Source of the DNA: Candidatus Limnocylindrales bacterium
Lineage (GTDB): Bacteria; Moduliflexota; Moduliflexia; Moduliflexales; JAUQPW01
Direction: 5' to 3'
NCBI GenBank assembly: GCA_035559535.1
Contig: DATMBG010000034.1
Coordinates: 21,215 to 85,214 of the forward strand
Length of the DNA: 64,000 nt
This document shows positions 27,161-35,431 of the stretch, one piece after another; within the stretch, counting starts at the first letter, position 1; every line of letters starts with the position of its first letter. The position numbers and the translations under genes are program-made. Under the pieces are notes generated by a model. It did not search any database and was not told the DNA's origin. It saw only the letters and a list, made by a program, of their open reading frames with translations.

Positions 27161-27795
27161 GAACAAAAGTATCGCCCACCTGCAGAAAGCGGAAGATGTC
27201 CAGGAGAACCTTCAATGGCTTCATGTCCCAATCGTCGTAGAGATAGATGCGAATCTGCTCGCGTGGGAAGCGTTCCAAGTAGGGTTGAAGGAGACAGTAA
27301 TAAAAGCCATTCGCTCTATATCGCCAGCCACAAGACCAATTCATTTGCTGGCATTCTTCTTCGGCATCGAGCGCCTGGGCGAAAAAAAGATGCTCGCGCC
27401 CTAACTGGACCATCATCAGATACGACGAATACGCTCGATCAACAGGGTGTCTCAGCACGGCAATCAACCGGGCGTGAGGAACGTACAGTCGGATACGCTC
27501 CACATATGCCTCACCCACCGTAAGATATACCGGAGAGGCTTTCACCGATGGCGATGTGATGATCACGGGCTCCGCGGAACAATTCGGCATGATCTTCGAG
27601 CTTGAAGATTGTACTACTATTGAAGAATCGTTCGTCGCCAGGTCCGCAGAAATTTAGCCTCTCTCCGTTGAAGGCGAAGAAACGTGGTTCCTTGACCGGA
27701 CTCATGTAAATTTGCGGGTGCTGTTTAAGCGCACGATCCAGGGCTGTAGTGCCACTCTTGGTTGCGCCAATGATCAGGAAATTGGGCATGGGCAT
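27158..27795 (-). pseudogene. Sulfotransferase, frameshifted and C-truncated
   Basis: The first frame starts at MPMPNFLIIGATKSGTTALD, the PAPS 5'-phosphosulfate loop, continues YMSPVKEPRFFAF, and breaks after IAIGES. The second frame resumes at ASPVYLTVGEAYVERIRLY and has the 3'-phosphate site LIAVLRHPVDRAYSSYL. One extra base in a GAAAGCC run near 27540 explains the shift. The C-terminus is lost at the fusion to the ABC remnant. Intact members sulfate glycans, lipids or peptides using PAPS. It is 28 bp behind the AGE gene in the same operon. Confidence 0.85.
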
Positions 27796-27823
27796 ACCAA
27801 CAACCTCTTGGCCTTTGACTCGG

Positions 27824-29206
27824 TCACACGTGTCTATTTTCACTGAGGAGGCAGCGATAGGCTTCGTAGCAAGCCCGCACCGTGTCATAAGCGGCTTTCC
27901 AAGTTCCCCCTTTGTGATCATCTATCACCCTCCCATCCGCCTGGCAGGCGGTGAACCACTCACCCCACTCAGGGTCAAAAAAGTGCCCGAAGGTGAAATC
28001 GGCCAGTTGCTTGAAGTAGTCAATGTAGCGGCGCTGCCCACTCAGTGCATACATGAGCACCAGCGCTTGCATCCCTTCGCCTTGCGTCCACCAGGGTTTC
28101 TCAGTGCTGGCAAGAATCCCGTTCCGATACACATATTGATAAAAGCCCCCATGCTGTGCGTCCCAGCCGTGGCGCAAAGTAAAATCCAGGATACGCTCTG
28201 CCGTGGTGTAATATTCTGGAACCCCAGTAACCTGATGCATTCTGAGCAACAGCCAAGCCGCCTTCGAATTGTGCCCGATTAAGGCTTGGCCACGGACGGA
28301 CATTGGGTCGTAGACCCAGTTCGTATGGAATCGTTCAAGGACACAGCCATATTTACGATCCACCATTTGCAAGACAATTACATCGGCAATCTGCCGGGCT
28401 CGCTCCAGGTAGGCAGCTTCCTTGGTTGCCTCGTGCAAAGCCATGATGGCGGTCAGCATAACCAACTGAATGTAGCTCATCTTGGCATCCGATTTCACCT
28501 TCCAATCCGACTGGCAGCTTTCGTAATAACCCAGATGATTTTTGTCCCAAACCCGCTGCTCTAACAGACGATAGGTTCGTACCGCATAGTCAAGTGCCGT
28601 CTGGTCTTGTGTGACACGGTGGTACTCTACCAAACCCAATAGCACGTACGCCTGTTGGAATGAGTTCTTATCAGGCTCTCTAACACGTCCATTCCGATAG
28701 ACGCTTTTGTACCACCCCCCGCGTTGTTTGTCCCACATGTTTTCGATGAGAAACCTGACTCCTTCCCTCGCCAGTTCGAGATAGGTGGGAGAACGGAACA
28801 ATTCGTAGCCTATAGAGAAAGCGCAGACCATACGCCCCTGCATGGCGGTCGCTTTCAGATCATCCTTGTAGACCTGCCCCTGGCGATCGAGGTGCGTGAT
28901 AAAACCGCCGTAGCGCCGGTCAGGAGAATGTCGTTCCCAGAACGGCAATAGAGCCGACCGAATATGCTCTAGGAAAAAGTCGCCGGTATACTCAGCAGCA
29001 CTTTTCAGCAGACACAACGGCTTCTGATGGCTTGGAGCAAGCGGCATGCGTGCCTTGAGCCTCGTTCGCGCCCCCTGCAGCCTGGCATAGACCTCCCAGA
29101 AGGCAAAGGCGAACATATCATGCACGCCTCCATTACCCCGGGGAGACACGAGCCTCTTCACAGGCTTCTTCAACGGTGCTAAGATCAGATGACGAATCGT
29201 CTTCAT
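27824..29206 (-). CDS. AGE-type (N-acylglucosamine 2-epimerase superfamily) protein
   Basis: The 460-residue (alpha/alpha)6-barrel protein shows FWERHSPDRRYGGFITHLD, KATAMQGRMVCAFS, QALIGHNSKAAWLLLR, KPWWTQGEGMQALVLM and DDHKGGTWKAAYDTVRACYE. These match the epimerase/isomerase superfamily that acts on free or activated sugars. An N-terminal extension of about 75 residues precedes the barrel. GGAGG lies six bases before the ATG. In the operon it would act on a sugar used by the two glycosyltransferases, or on a glycan product. The exact reaction cannot be read from the sequence. Confidence 0.85.
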   Translation of the reverse strand: MKTIRHLILAPLKKPVKRLVSPRGNGGVHDMFAFAFWEVYARLQGARTRLKARMPLAPSHQKPLCLLKSAAEYTGDFFLEHIRSALLPFWERHSPDRRYGGFITHLDRQGQVYKDDLKATAMQGRMVCAFSIGYELFRSPTYLELAREGVRFLIENMWDKQRGGWYKSVYRNGRVREPDKNSFQQAYVLLGLVEYHRVTQDQTALDYAVRTYRLLEQRVWDKNHLGYYESCQSDWKVKSDAKMSYIQLVMLTAIMALHEATKEAAYLERARQIADVIVLQMVDRKYGCVLERFHTNWVYDPMSVRGQALIGHNSKAAWLLLRMHQVTGVPEYYTTAERILDFTLRHGWDAQHGGFYQYVYRNGILASTEKPWWTQGEGMQALVLMYALSGQRRYIDYFKQLADFTFGHFFDPEWGEWFTACQADGRVIDDHKGGTWKAAYDTVRACYEAYRCLLSENRHV

Positions 29207-29244
29207 GGGAAACCTCCAAAAATGTTATTGGCTTAATGTCAAGT

Positions 29245-29922
29245 TCATCTGGCCCGGCGCCGGTCCAGTGCGGCTTTGAGAATTTGGGTGAACTCGCCCA
29301 TGACCATCTCGCGGCAGCGAATTGTCAAGTTATTGGTGTGAACTCTTCTACGCATCACCACGTTGGGCAGTATAACGATTTCGAGGGCTGCTTCTTGGGC
29401 CCGAGCATACCAATCAACAAACTGACCAACATGCCAATGCGTCGCAAACAGCCCAACACGCATAAATGCCGCCCGGCGAATCAGCATCGCGCTGATGTGC
29501 AAGCCGTTCAATGTCATTCCTACAAATCGGGCAGACTGGGCAGCAACACCGGCATCGGTACTGCTGAATTGCTCGAACTGTCCAAACACCGCGTCCAGTT
29601 CTGGCCGAGCCGCGAGGGTTGTCATTTGTCGCGTGAGTTTCTCTGGCATCCACACATCGTCCGCATCGAGAAACGCAAGAAACTCGCCGCGCGCCTGCTC
29701 GACGCCGTGATTGCGCGCCGCACCCGGTCCCTGGTGCAGCTGAAAGCAATAGCGCACTGGGAATTGCTGTGCCACACGCGCGCTCTCATCCGTCGAGCCA
29801 TCGTCCACGACGATAATCTCGATGGGACGATAGGTCTGCGCCAGCACGCTCTTTATCGCTTCAGACAGGTAACGCTCACCGTTATAGACCGGGATAATGA
29901 CGCTGACCAGTGATGCAGTCAT
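29245..29922 (-). CDS. Family 2 glycosyltransferase
   Basis: The 225-residue GT-A enzyme starts LVSVIIPVYNGERYLSEAI, followed by PIEIIVVDDGSTDES and the metal-binding FLDADDVWMPEKL. The acceptor half is short (MRRRVHTNNLTIR near the end). It overlaps the methyltransferase gene upstream by 41 bp. It is closely similar to the GT2 at 30630, notably EIIVVDDGSTDESARVAQ and FLAFLDADDVWMPEKL, so the pair is likely a duplication. The sugar and acceptor are unknown. Confidence 0.9.
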   Translation of the reverse strand: MTASLVSVIIPVYNGERYLSEAIKSVLAQTYRPIEIIVVDDGSTDESARVAQQFPVRYCFQLHQGPGAARNHGVEQARGEFLAFLDADDVWMPEKLTRQMTTLAARPELDAVFGQFEQFSSTDAGVAAQSARFVGMTLNGLHISAMLIRRAAFMRVGLFATHWHVGQFVDWYARAQEAALEIVILPNVVMRRRVHTNNLTIRCREMVMGEFTQILKAALDRRRAR

Positions 29923-30625
29923 CTCCTAATGAGTGTTGGTAACTGGAAGAGTGCTCATCTTTATAATCCTTAAGCAGAAGACCGGCTTGCCTTATCAGTA
30001 ATTTTTCGAACAGCCACCATGTAGCCTTTGTAATATCTCGATGTGAGAATGGAACTCGTTCAAGAACTGGTCGATTGCGATTGTCGGACGCTCCAAAAAG
30101 AGGCTTTTCAGGTTCCCACATATAATGATCAAAGATTAAGATGCTGTCTGGTTGAAGCAAAGCCCAGACTAACCGGGCGTCAGTCCCTACATCGGCGACA
30201 CAATGACTCCCATCTATATAGATGATATCGTAACTGTTCTCACGCAGCAGTGGTAGGACGCCTTGTGACCTACCTATTATCTTGATGACTTGAGACGTCC
30301 GCCCCGAGACCTGGATATTGTGATCGAACCGACTTTCGGCTCTTCGAGACCGAAAGATATCTACACAGATGATCAAGCAGGTAGGATGGGTAAGAGTGTT
30401 CTCCAGGAACCAAAGTGCCGAACGCCCTTCGTAACTACCAATTTCAAGGAGACGCACGTAGGCTTTTCCTTTGAGATCACCCAGACATTTCCTCCAGACC
30501 GGTATTGCCTGTGCGGTATAGTCAGCCGTAAAAGGATGCACTAGGATGTGCCTCTTGAGCCTTTGCAGCAATCGTTCTAGCAGAATGATTGCGGCGACTA
30601 CTCTCTCAGGAATAACCGCCTTCAT
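29882..30625 (-). CDS. SAM-dependent methyltransferase, class I
   Basis: The 247-residue protein has motif I LLEIGSYEGRSALWFLE, acidic motif II IICVDIF and the later YDIIYIDGSHCVADVGTDA and SILIFDHYMW. This matches the Methyltransf_24 group that methylates sugars or small molecules in polysaccharide and natural-product clusters. The C-terminus runs 41 bp into the next GT2 gene. It lies between two GT2 genes. Confidence 0.85.
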   Translation of the reverse strand: MKAVIPERVVAAIILLERLLQRLKRHILVHPFTADYTAQAIPVWRKCLGDLKGKAYVRLLEIGSYEGRSALWFLENTLTHPTCLIICVDIFRSRRAESRFDHNIQVSGRTSQVIKIIGRSQGVLPLLRENSYDIIYIDGSHCVADVGTDARLVWALLQPDSILIFDHYMWEPEKPLFGASDNRNRPVLERVPFSHRDITKATWWLFEKLLIRQAGLLLKDYKDEHSSSYQHSLGDDCITGQRHYPGL

Positions 30626-30629
30626 GCGC

Positions 30630-31322
30630 CTAACCTTCCTTCTTCAATTCACGCTTGCGCGCCACTGAACGTCTCAATGCAATAAACACATTTTGCATAT
30701 TCTCCGCCATGTTAACCGAGGTGTTCCTGTCGTGAATGCGCTTCAGTAATAGCACCCGATCAATCACTGCCATTGGCGTGCCAAGATCATTCGCGCGGGC
30801 GAACCAATCGACATCTTCCGCTGTGCTCATCTGCGGGTCGAATATCCCAACGTGGTTAAACACTTGCCGTCGCGCAACGAGGGTCTGTATAAGACGGACC
30901 GACCAGTCGCCCTCCAGGATCTCTTGCCGGAGGAGCGTAGCGGGAAAGGGGCAGCCGGGTTCTAGAAAGAATTCGATTCGCGTGGTGGTGTATTGCACGT
31001 CGGGATGTTCGATCAAATAGCCAACCTGCACCTCCAGTTTCTCCGGCATCCACACATCGTCCGCGTCAAGAAACGCGAGGAATTCGCCATGCGCCTCCAT
31101 GATGCCACGATTGCGCGCCGCGCCTGGACCACTGTGCGGCTGACGGTAATAGCGCACCGGATACCATTGGGCCACACGCGCGCTCTCATCCGTTGAGCCA
31201 TCGTCCACGACGATAATCTCGATGGGACGATAGGTCTGTGCCAATACACTTTCAATTGCTTCCCCCAGATAGCGCGCGCTATTGTAGATTGGCACAACCA
31301 CGCTGACGAGTGGCGCAGTCAT
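30630..31322 (-). CDS. Family 2 glycosyltransferase
   Basis: The 230-residue protein starts LVSVVVPIYNSARYLGEAIE, has IIVVDDGSTDES, then FLDADDVWMPEKL, and a second half with AEDVDWFARANDLGTPM and LLLKRIHDRNTSV. It overlaps the kinase gene upstream by 4 bp. It is the likely older sister of the GT2 at 29245, since its C-terminal half keeps the usual ED-W motif. Confidence 0.9.
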   Translation of the reverse strand: MTAPLVSVVVPIYNSARYLGEAIESVLAQTYRPIEIIVVDDGSTDESARVAQWYPVRYYRQPHSGPGAARNRGIMEAHGEFLAFLDADDVWMPEKLEVQVGYLIEHPDVQYTTTRIEFFLEPGCPFPATLLRQEILEGDWSVRLIQTLVARRQVFNHVGIFDPQMSTAEDVDWFARANDLGTPMAVIDRVLLLKRIHDRNTSVNMAENMQNVFIALRRSVARKRELKKEG

Positions 31323-32362
31323 TGGAGTAGCATTTTCATCATGGTTTCCGATATCCGCTCCAGTTCTGTCCCCAGTTCAAGATGATAACAGGGAATTTGT
31401 CTGACCAAATCGGCAAGGGCAAGGAATTCGAACTGTCCTGTGCCTGGGAATAGAAAGAGCGAACTCGGAGCGAAGGCTCGCAGTGCGGCGATCGGTGTAG
31501 CCAGGGTCAAAGTAGTTTCAGGACGCCCGGTGACCCGTGTCAGTAAAATCACCCGCACAGGCAAACCCGCGATCAAACTGCTCGGCTGATACTGATAGAG
31601 GTAAAGAAGCGCTTTTTCACTGGCGAGTTCTTCAGGGTTGCTAATGGCAGATAGCAAGGTCGGGAAATTCTCAAGGTGGACAGCATTCAGTTTGGCAGAG
31701 TTGTAGAGGCTATAGACATACGGCACGCCATTAGGGACCAACAAGCAATAGTCGTCGCCGACATAGCGCCATCCTCCTACGAGAGCAGCTAAGGCGGTGG
31801 TTGATTTGCCACTACCTCCCGACCCTGCCAACAGAACCCCATCTTTCAAATGCCCAACCGCCCCGGCATGGACTAACAAACGCCCGTGTTGGCGCATCCA
31901 CCAGTGGAGGATGGCACGCAGGGGAGCGCCCCGCTCGTAAGTCGGAACATGGCAAGCATCTCGAATCCAATACACTCCCAGGTTTTCTGTAATGTCCAGC
32001 GTGCTCACCGCGCCCACATCCGCAGATAGTGCAACATGGATGCGCGTATCACTGAAGCCGCGCACATCACCGCGCGCGATGCAGCCATCTAATCCCCAAG
32101 GACGCGGCGGCATTGACGTGCCCGTCGAGGCGCTGTCCCACAGACAAATGGTCAAATCCGCCTCACCGATGTCGGAAGACACCGCCAGATGCTCCAGCGC
32201 CGGCGTGATAAACGGCACCAGTGCAGATCCCGCAAACCGCAGGCGAACGATATAACCCCCAATGGTGTAGTAGCGATCAATAGCACCGCCGACGGTTTGC
32301 TCGGCGCGTTGATAGGCGTCGTATACGCCCTCGAAAAAGGCAAGCGGACTCGTCTCAGTCAT
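31319..32362 (-). CDS. HprK-like serine kinase
   Basis: The start is ATG 32362 (MTETSPLAFF), which overlaps the PqqD gene by 8 bp; the longer in-frame start would run through it. The 347-residue protein has the HPr-kinase C-terminal fold: RLLVHAGAVGHLKDG, Walker A LLAGSGGSGKSTTAL, then GWRYVGDDYCLLV. The phosphotransfer partner HPr is absent. Related kinases accompany PqqD-domain proteins in HPr-rel-A systems and in some lasso peptide clusters, where they phosphorylate the precursor. The first 110 residues are of unknown fold. Confidence 0.85.
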   Translation of the reverse strand: MTETSPLAFFEGVYDAYQRAEQTVGGAIDRYYTIGGYIVRLRFAGSALVPFITPALEHLAVSSDIGEADLTICLWDSASTGTSMPPRPWGLDGCIARGDVRGFSDTRIHVALSADVGAVSTLDITENLGVYWIRDACHVPTYERGAPLRAILHWWMRQHGRLLVHAGAVGHLKDGVLLAGSGGSGKSTTALAALVGGWRYVGDDYCLLVPNGVPYVYSLYNSAKLNAVHLENFPTLLSAISNPEELASEKALLYLYQYQPSSLIAGLPVRVILLTRVTGRPETTLTLATPIAALRAFAPSSLFLFPGTGQFEFLALADLVRQIPCYHLELGTELERISETMMKMLLQ

Positions 32363-32825
32363 GGTCCTCTTTCCTGATCGGCCAGCCCTGTTCATCCACT
32401 TCATGGATCGGATCGAGCAGCAACAAGTCTTGCAGATCGGTATACTTGTGGAGCGACGGCACCTGAAACGCGGAACGCGCCGCCAGATTTGGATCCGGTA
32501 TTGCGGGAGCAGCGTGGGGCACGGATGGTGCGTCATCCAACGGCGCAATGAGCGACTCGCGTTGCAACTCGATCAAGAACTGCTCCACTCCTTGCTCGAT
32601 GTCAGCGCAGTTGCCAGTATAGCGCTGGGTCAGCATGTGGATGATGTCGTTCACCGACGCGTTCTGCGCAATCTGTTCCCAGATCACTGAGCCGACGCCA
32701 TCAGTGCTGAAATATGCGCCGCTGTCGAAATCAATGATAATCGTCTCTCCGTCTATGGTCTGGTGAATCACTCTCGGAGTATTAATCCTGAAAGTGGCTG
32801 ATTGTAGCATTCTCTCCCTATTCAT
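32355..32825 (-). CDS. PqqD-domain protein with a leader-like C-terminal tail
   Basis: Residues about 10-95 form a PqqD/RRE-type winged helix (IIIDFDSGAYFSTDGVGSVI, FLIELQRESLIAPL). A Pro/Ala-rich linker follows, then the tail FQVPSLHKYTDLQDLLLLDP with IHEVDEQGWPIRK. The tail spacing (aromatic-x-x-P-x-L-x-x-Y-x-DL) recalls lasso-type leader peptides that PqqD domains bind. The same LLLLDPIHxVDExGWP ending is familiar in PqqD proteins of HprK-containing clusters. GGAG lies seven bases before ATG 32825. It is the first gene of the island operon. Confidence 0.85.
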   Translation of the reverse strand: MNRERMLQSATFRINTPRVIHQTIDGETIIIDFDSGAYFSTDGVGSVIWEQIAQNASVNDIIHMLTQRYTGNCADIEQGVEQFLIELQRESLIAPLDDAPSVPHAAPAIPDPNLAARSAFQVPSLHKYTDLQDLLLLDPIHEVDEQGWPIRKEDHD

Positions 32826-32973
32826 TATTCATCTCCTACGGCATTTGACCCCCTGTGCTTAACACGCACGAAACGGTTAGGACGATGAGAATGTCAGCAA
32901 ACGCCAGTTCTACGTTCGTATAGGTTCGATCTAGGCATACTCGTACACGGGGACTTGAATCAAACGCTTGGGT

Positions 32974-33162
32974 TTACTTTGTTGCCAAGCCATCTTTTGG
33001 AGGCGTATCACTGTGTCGGGCGAAAACAACTGCTCGCCTCAGCACAGTCCCGAGCCCTGTTTTCTCAGCGAGAGTATCTCCCTTTTTGACTACTTTGAGC
33101 AAGGGACTGAAAGGGCCTAATGTAGCTTCAAATATCTCTGTTTAACATTTCAGACACTTCAT
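32974..33162 (-). pseudogene. Small cassette gene with an in-frame stop
   Basis: A very strong GAGGAGGAGG precedes ATG 33162. The frame reads MKCLKC, then TAA at 33142-33144, then stays open for 55 codons (TEIFEATLGPFSPLLKVVKK onward, ending DTPPKDGLATK) to TAA at 32974. The continuous frame around one stop suggests a nonsense mutation. No family is recognised. It begins just after an attC on the minus strand. The remaining gap to the PqqD gene (32826-32973) shows nothing. Confidence 0.4.
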
Positions 33163-33226
33163 TGCCTCCTCCTCAAGTGATCAGATTTAGGTATATTCTA
33201 GCCGTCCTTCGCCATAAAAAGACGCC

Positions 33227-33299
33227 AGCTAACACTGAAGCTCACCTGCCACTATAGAGCGCCAGTGGAATAGCGGTTAAGTGGAGCGTCTTGTTGGGC
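33227..33299 (-). mobile_element. attC site of the NmrA cassette
   Basis: On the minus strand the 73-bp element begins GCCCAAC (33299-33293) and ends GTTAGCT (33233-33227). This is the RYYYAAC...GTTRRRY layout with one base off consensus at the 3' core. The inside holds CCACT...AGTGG and a partial outer stem. It lies 28 bp after the stop of the NmrA-like gene, as expected for a cassette recombination site. Confidence 0.65.
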
Positions 33300-33331
33300 A
33301 GTATGAGGTCTGACACCGCGTCGAACCGCGA

Positions 33332-34204
33332 TCAGCGACCACTCCTTTGCCAAGCGTCAGCAGTCTCTCGGGCGAAGTCACGGTAGTTGCGAGGAGCGTG
33401 ACCCAATAGTTCCGTCAATGCCTCGATGTCATTGTCGTTCGCGATAAAGCCGCGCTCCACAAACCCTTGGAACATCATACGCAAATCGAAGGCCAACCAA
33501 TTCGGAACGTTCTGCCGCATTTGTTCTTCCCACGCGTCGAAGTCATGTCCCGCATAGCTAATTTCCTTTTGCAGGATCTCACTCCATATCGAGGCTGCAC
33601 CCGGACCGCTCAAGAGGCTCGGGCCGACCAGGTTGTAGATTTTACCTTGATGGCCGTCGCTCGTCAGGACAATGGCCGCGGCTTCGGCGATGTCACGCAC
33701 GTCTACCGCTGAAATACCCTGTGAGCCCAAGGGCATTGGGTAAATCCCAGCCACTGTCAGCGGTTCCTTCAGCATCGCATCATTTTGAAAGAAGTAGCTC
33801 GGGCGGAGAATGGTGTAGGGGACATCGAAATCCTTCAGCGCTGCTTCGATCATCAACTTCGACGCGAAGTGCGGTACGTCCTTGAAACGATCCGCTTGAA
33901 AAACCGATTGGTACACCACATGCTGAATCTTCAGCTTCTTTGCCAGATTGCAGACGATGAGACCCTGCGTCAACTCGTCAGGAACGACCGCATTCAGCAA
34001 ATACACTTTCTCTACGCCATCGAGCGCTTGTTCAATTGTAACTGGATCGAGCAAATCGCCAATGGCAACTTCAACGTCCGACGGGAGCGTCTTGCTCTTG
34101 GCCTCGCTGCGAACCAGTGAGCGGACGTTCGTATTGCGTTTCCGGAGCTCCTTGATCACCTGAGAGCCAACCCTACCGGTGCTGCCTGTTACCAGAATCT
34201 TCAT
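33332..34204 (-). CDS. NmrA-like NAD(P)-binding protein
   Basis: The 290-residue protein has a Rossmann start MKILVTGSTGRVGSQVIKEL, then RSLVRSEAKSK, IGDLLDP, VYLLNAVVP, the RPSYFFQN segment and GHAPRNYRDFARETADAW at the end. It is of the NmrA/atypical short-chain dehydrogenase group, which act as redox sensors or quinone/NADPH oxidoreductases. AGAGGA precedes the ATG. It is flanked by attC sites on both sides, so it is an integron cassette gene. Confidence 0.88.
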   Translation of the reverse strand: MKILVTGSTGRVGSQVIKELRKRNTNVRSLVRSEAKSKTLPSDVEVAIGDLLDPVTIEQALDGVEKVYLLNAVVPDELTQGLIVCNLAKKLKIQHVVYQSVFQADRFKDVPHFASKLMIEAALKDFDVPYTILRPSYFFQNDAMLKEPLTVAGIYPMPLGSQGISAVDVRDIAEAAAIVLTSDGHQGKIYNLVGPSLLSGPGAASIWSEILQKEISYAGHDFDAWEEQMRQNVPNWLAFDLRMMFQGFVERGFIANDNDIEALTELLGHAPRNYRDFARETADAWQRSGR

Positions 34205-34239
34205 CTTGAAGGATCCTCTTGCGCTATGCGTTTTGGACC

Positions 34240-34307
34240 ACCTAACGGCCTGCGCTTGAGCGGCGGCTAAGCGCAGCGAAGCCGTCCGCTCAAAGCGCTT
34301 GTTGGGC
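34240..34307 (-). mobile_element. attC site of the toxin-antitoxin cassette
   Basis: On the minus strand the 68-bp site runs from GCCCAAC (34307-34301) to GTTAGGT (34246-34240), a full match to RYYYAAC...GTTRRRY. GCGCTTTGAGCGGACGGC folds against GCCGCCGCTCAAGCGC with unpaired extra bases, the extrahelical pattern IntI uses for strand choice. It lies six bases after the toxin stop. Its left flank TGCCCGCCCAAC is complementary to the cassette start GTTGGGCGGGCA at 34938, as expected for a circularisable cassette. Confidence 0.88.
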
Positions 34308-34312
34308 GGGCA

Positions 34313-34669
34313 TTACTCATCAAAGCGGCGAATGCGAAAGATTTCTGGCGCAATAACGGCAAAGGCACGTGGCAATTGGGCAGCATGTTGATTGATCGCC
34401 AAAGCCACTATCTCTGCCTTCCGGGTAGGTGATAGTCCTGCCAGGCGTATCAATATAATCCCGTGTGCATAAAGACGCTGACGAAAGATCATCTCCCCAA
34501 AATCCTTATCCGCAGTCAGTAGCAAAGCGGTTTCCTGATTCGCTCGTGCCAAAACAACATCATCGGATATTCCTGGCTCCATTTCGGCAACATACCACAC
34601 CACATGACCATCTCGCCGAAGACGCTCAACAATATGACGGTCAACACTTTCATCAGCCACGAAATTCAT
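34313..34669 (-). CDS. DUF5615 PIN-like toxin
   Basis: The 118-residue protein has the DUF5615 pattern: FVADESVDRHIVERLRRDGH, then LLLTADKDFGEMIFRQRLY and GIILIRLAGLS. The acidic residues (Asp in VADE, Asp in TADKDFGE) fit a PIN-like nuclease core. It starts within the last codons of the DUF433 gene (ATGA overlap), typical of this toxin-antitoxin pair. It is carried in an integron cassette, where such pairs often stabilise arrays. Confidence 0.88.
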   Translation of the reverse strand: MNFVADESVDRHIVERLRRDGHVVWYVAEMEPGISDDVVLARANQETALLLTADKDFGEMIFRQRLYAHGIILIRLAGLSPTRKAEIVALAINQHAAQLPRAFAVIAPEIFRIRRFDE

Positions 34670-34902
34670 GTTTCCGTCTCAGCCACAGGGTAAATCACGT
34701 CAGCGCGCAAGGCTTCTTTGGCAAAGGCGATAGCTGCCAGCACTGCTTCGCGTGTCAGCCGAGGGTGGGCCTCAAGAATCTGTTCGATGGTTTCCCCTGC
34801 CGCCAATTTCTCCAGAATGAGTTCCACCGTGATGCGCGTGCCTGCGACCACAGGTTTGCCCATCATAATTTTGGGATTTGATACGATCAATTGCTTTTCC
34901 AT
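34666..34902 (-). CDS. DUF433 antitoxin
   Basis: The start is set at ATG 34902 (MEKQLIVSNPKIMMGKPVV), with AAGGTGA upstream. The 78-residue protein shows the DUF433 core KPVVAGTRITVELILEKLAAGE and EAHPRLTREAVLAAIAFA, a small helix-turn-helix protein found ahead of DUF5615 toxins. The gene begins about 30 bases after the cassette's left core site. Confidence 0.9.
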   Translation of the reverse strand: MEKQLIVSNPKIMMGKPVVAGTRITVELILEKLAAGETIEQILEAHPRLTREAVLAAIAFAKEALRADVIYPVAETET

Positions 34903-34931
34903 ATGAATCACCTTTCACAACTACTATGCCC

Positions 34932-35327
34932 GCCCAACATGAAATAAACACCAAAAGTGTCCGAATATCCAGCCCTCTGGACTATCCCTATTACCCCATT
35001 TTAGGAGTATTTCTCCAGGAAATTCAGACATTACACACCAAAAGCGTCCTTTTCCTTGTTTTTAATAGACCTCTTCTCGAGTGTATTTCCCTGATTTACT
35101 TATATCCTAAGTCGTGGTTTCCCCTTAACTTCTCCATGCTTCGGTAGAATTTTACCCCTCTATTCTTTGAAATATTCATACCGAAAACTACACCGCAAGA
35201 TATTACACTTTTATACGATGTTGCACGAGGAGCTACTCTACAACTCGATAAACAAAAATCATCGTCACTTAAGCTAGTTCATTTTAAAATTACAAAACAA
35301 ATCTTGTAAAGAAAAAATTTCTTTTTT
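34932..35327 (-). mobile_element. Putative attI region with core site (right copy of ~390-bp element)
   Basis: On the minus strand the core GTTGGGC (34938-34932) marks the left end of the first cassette. No attC body lies upstream, so this is where attI is expected. The next 389 bp (34939-35327) is a diverged copy of 25482-25877. The integrase remnant follows on the plus strand at 35432. The reading as attI is inference from position. Confidence 0.55.
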
Positions 35328-35431
35328 CCAAAACTCGACTATATTTTTTTCCAAAAAATGCGCCTTAATTTCGGTAGTTAACCGTCTCGGTTGACATGAG
35401 TTTATTTTTTACTGTGAAAAGGAGGAATACC

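Noticed and set aside
29176..29913. Plus-strand open frame of 245 codons opposite the GT2 gene
   Set aside because: The minus-strand GT2 with conserved motifs explains the region; the antisense frame has no recognisable domain.
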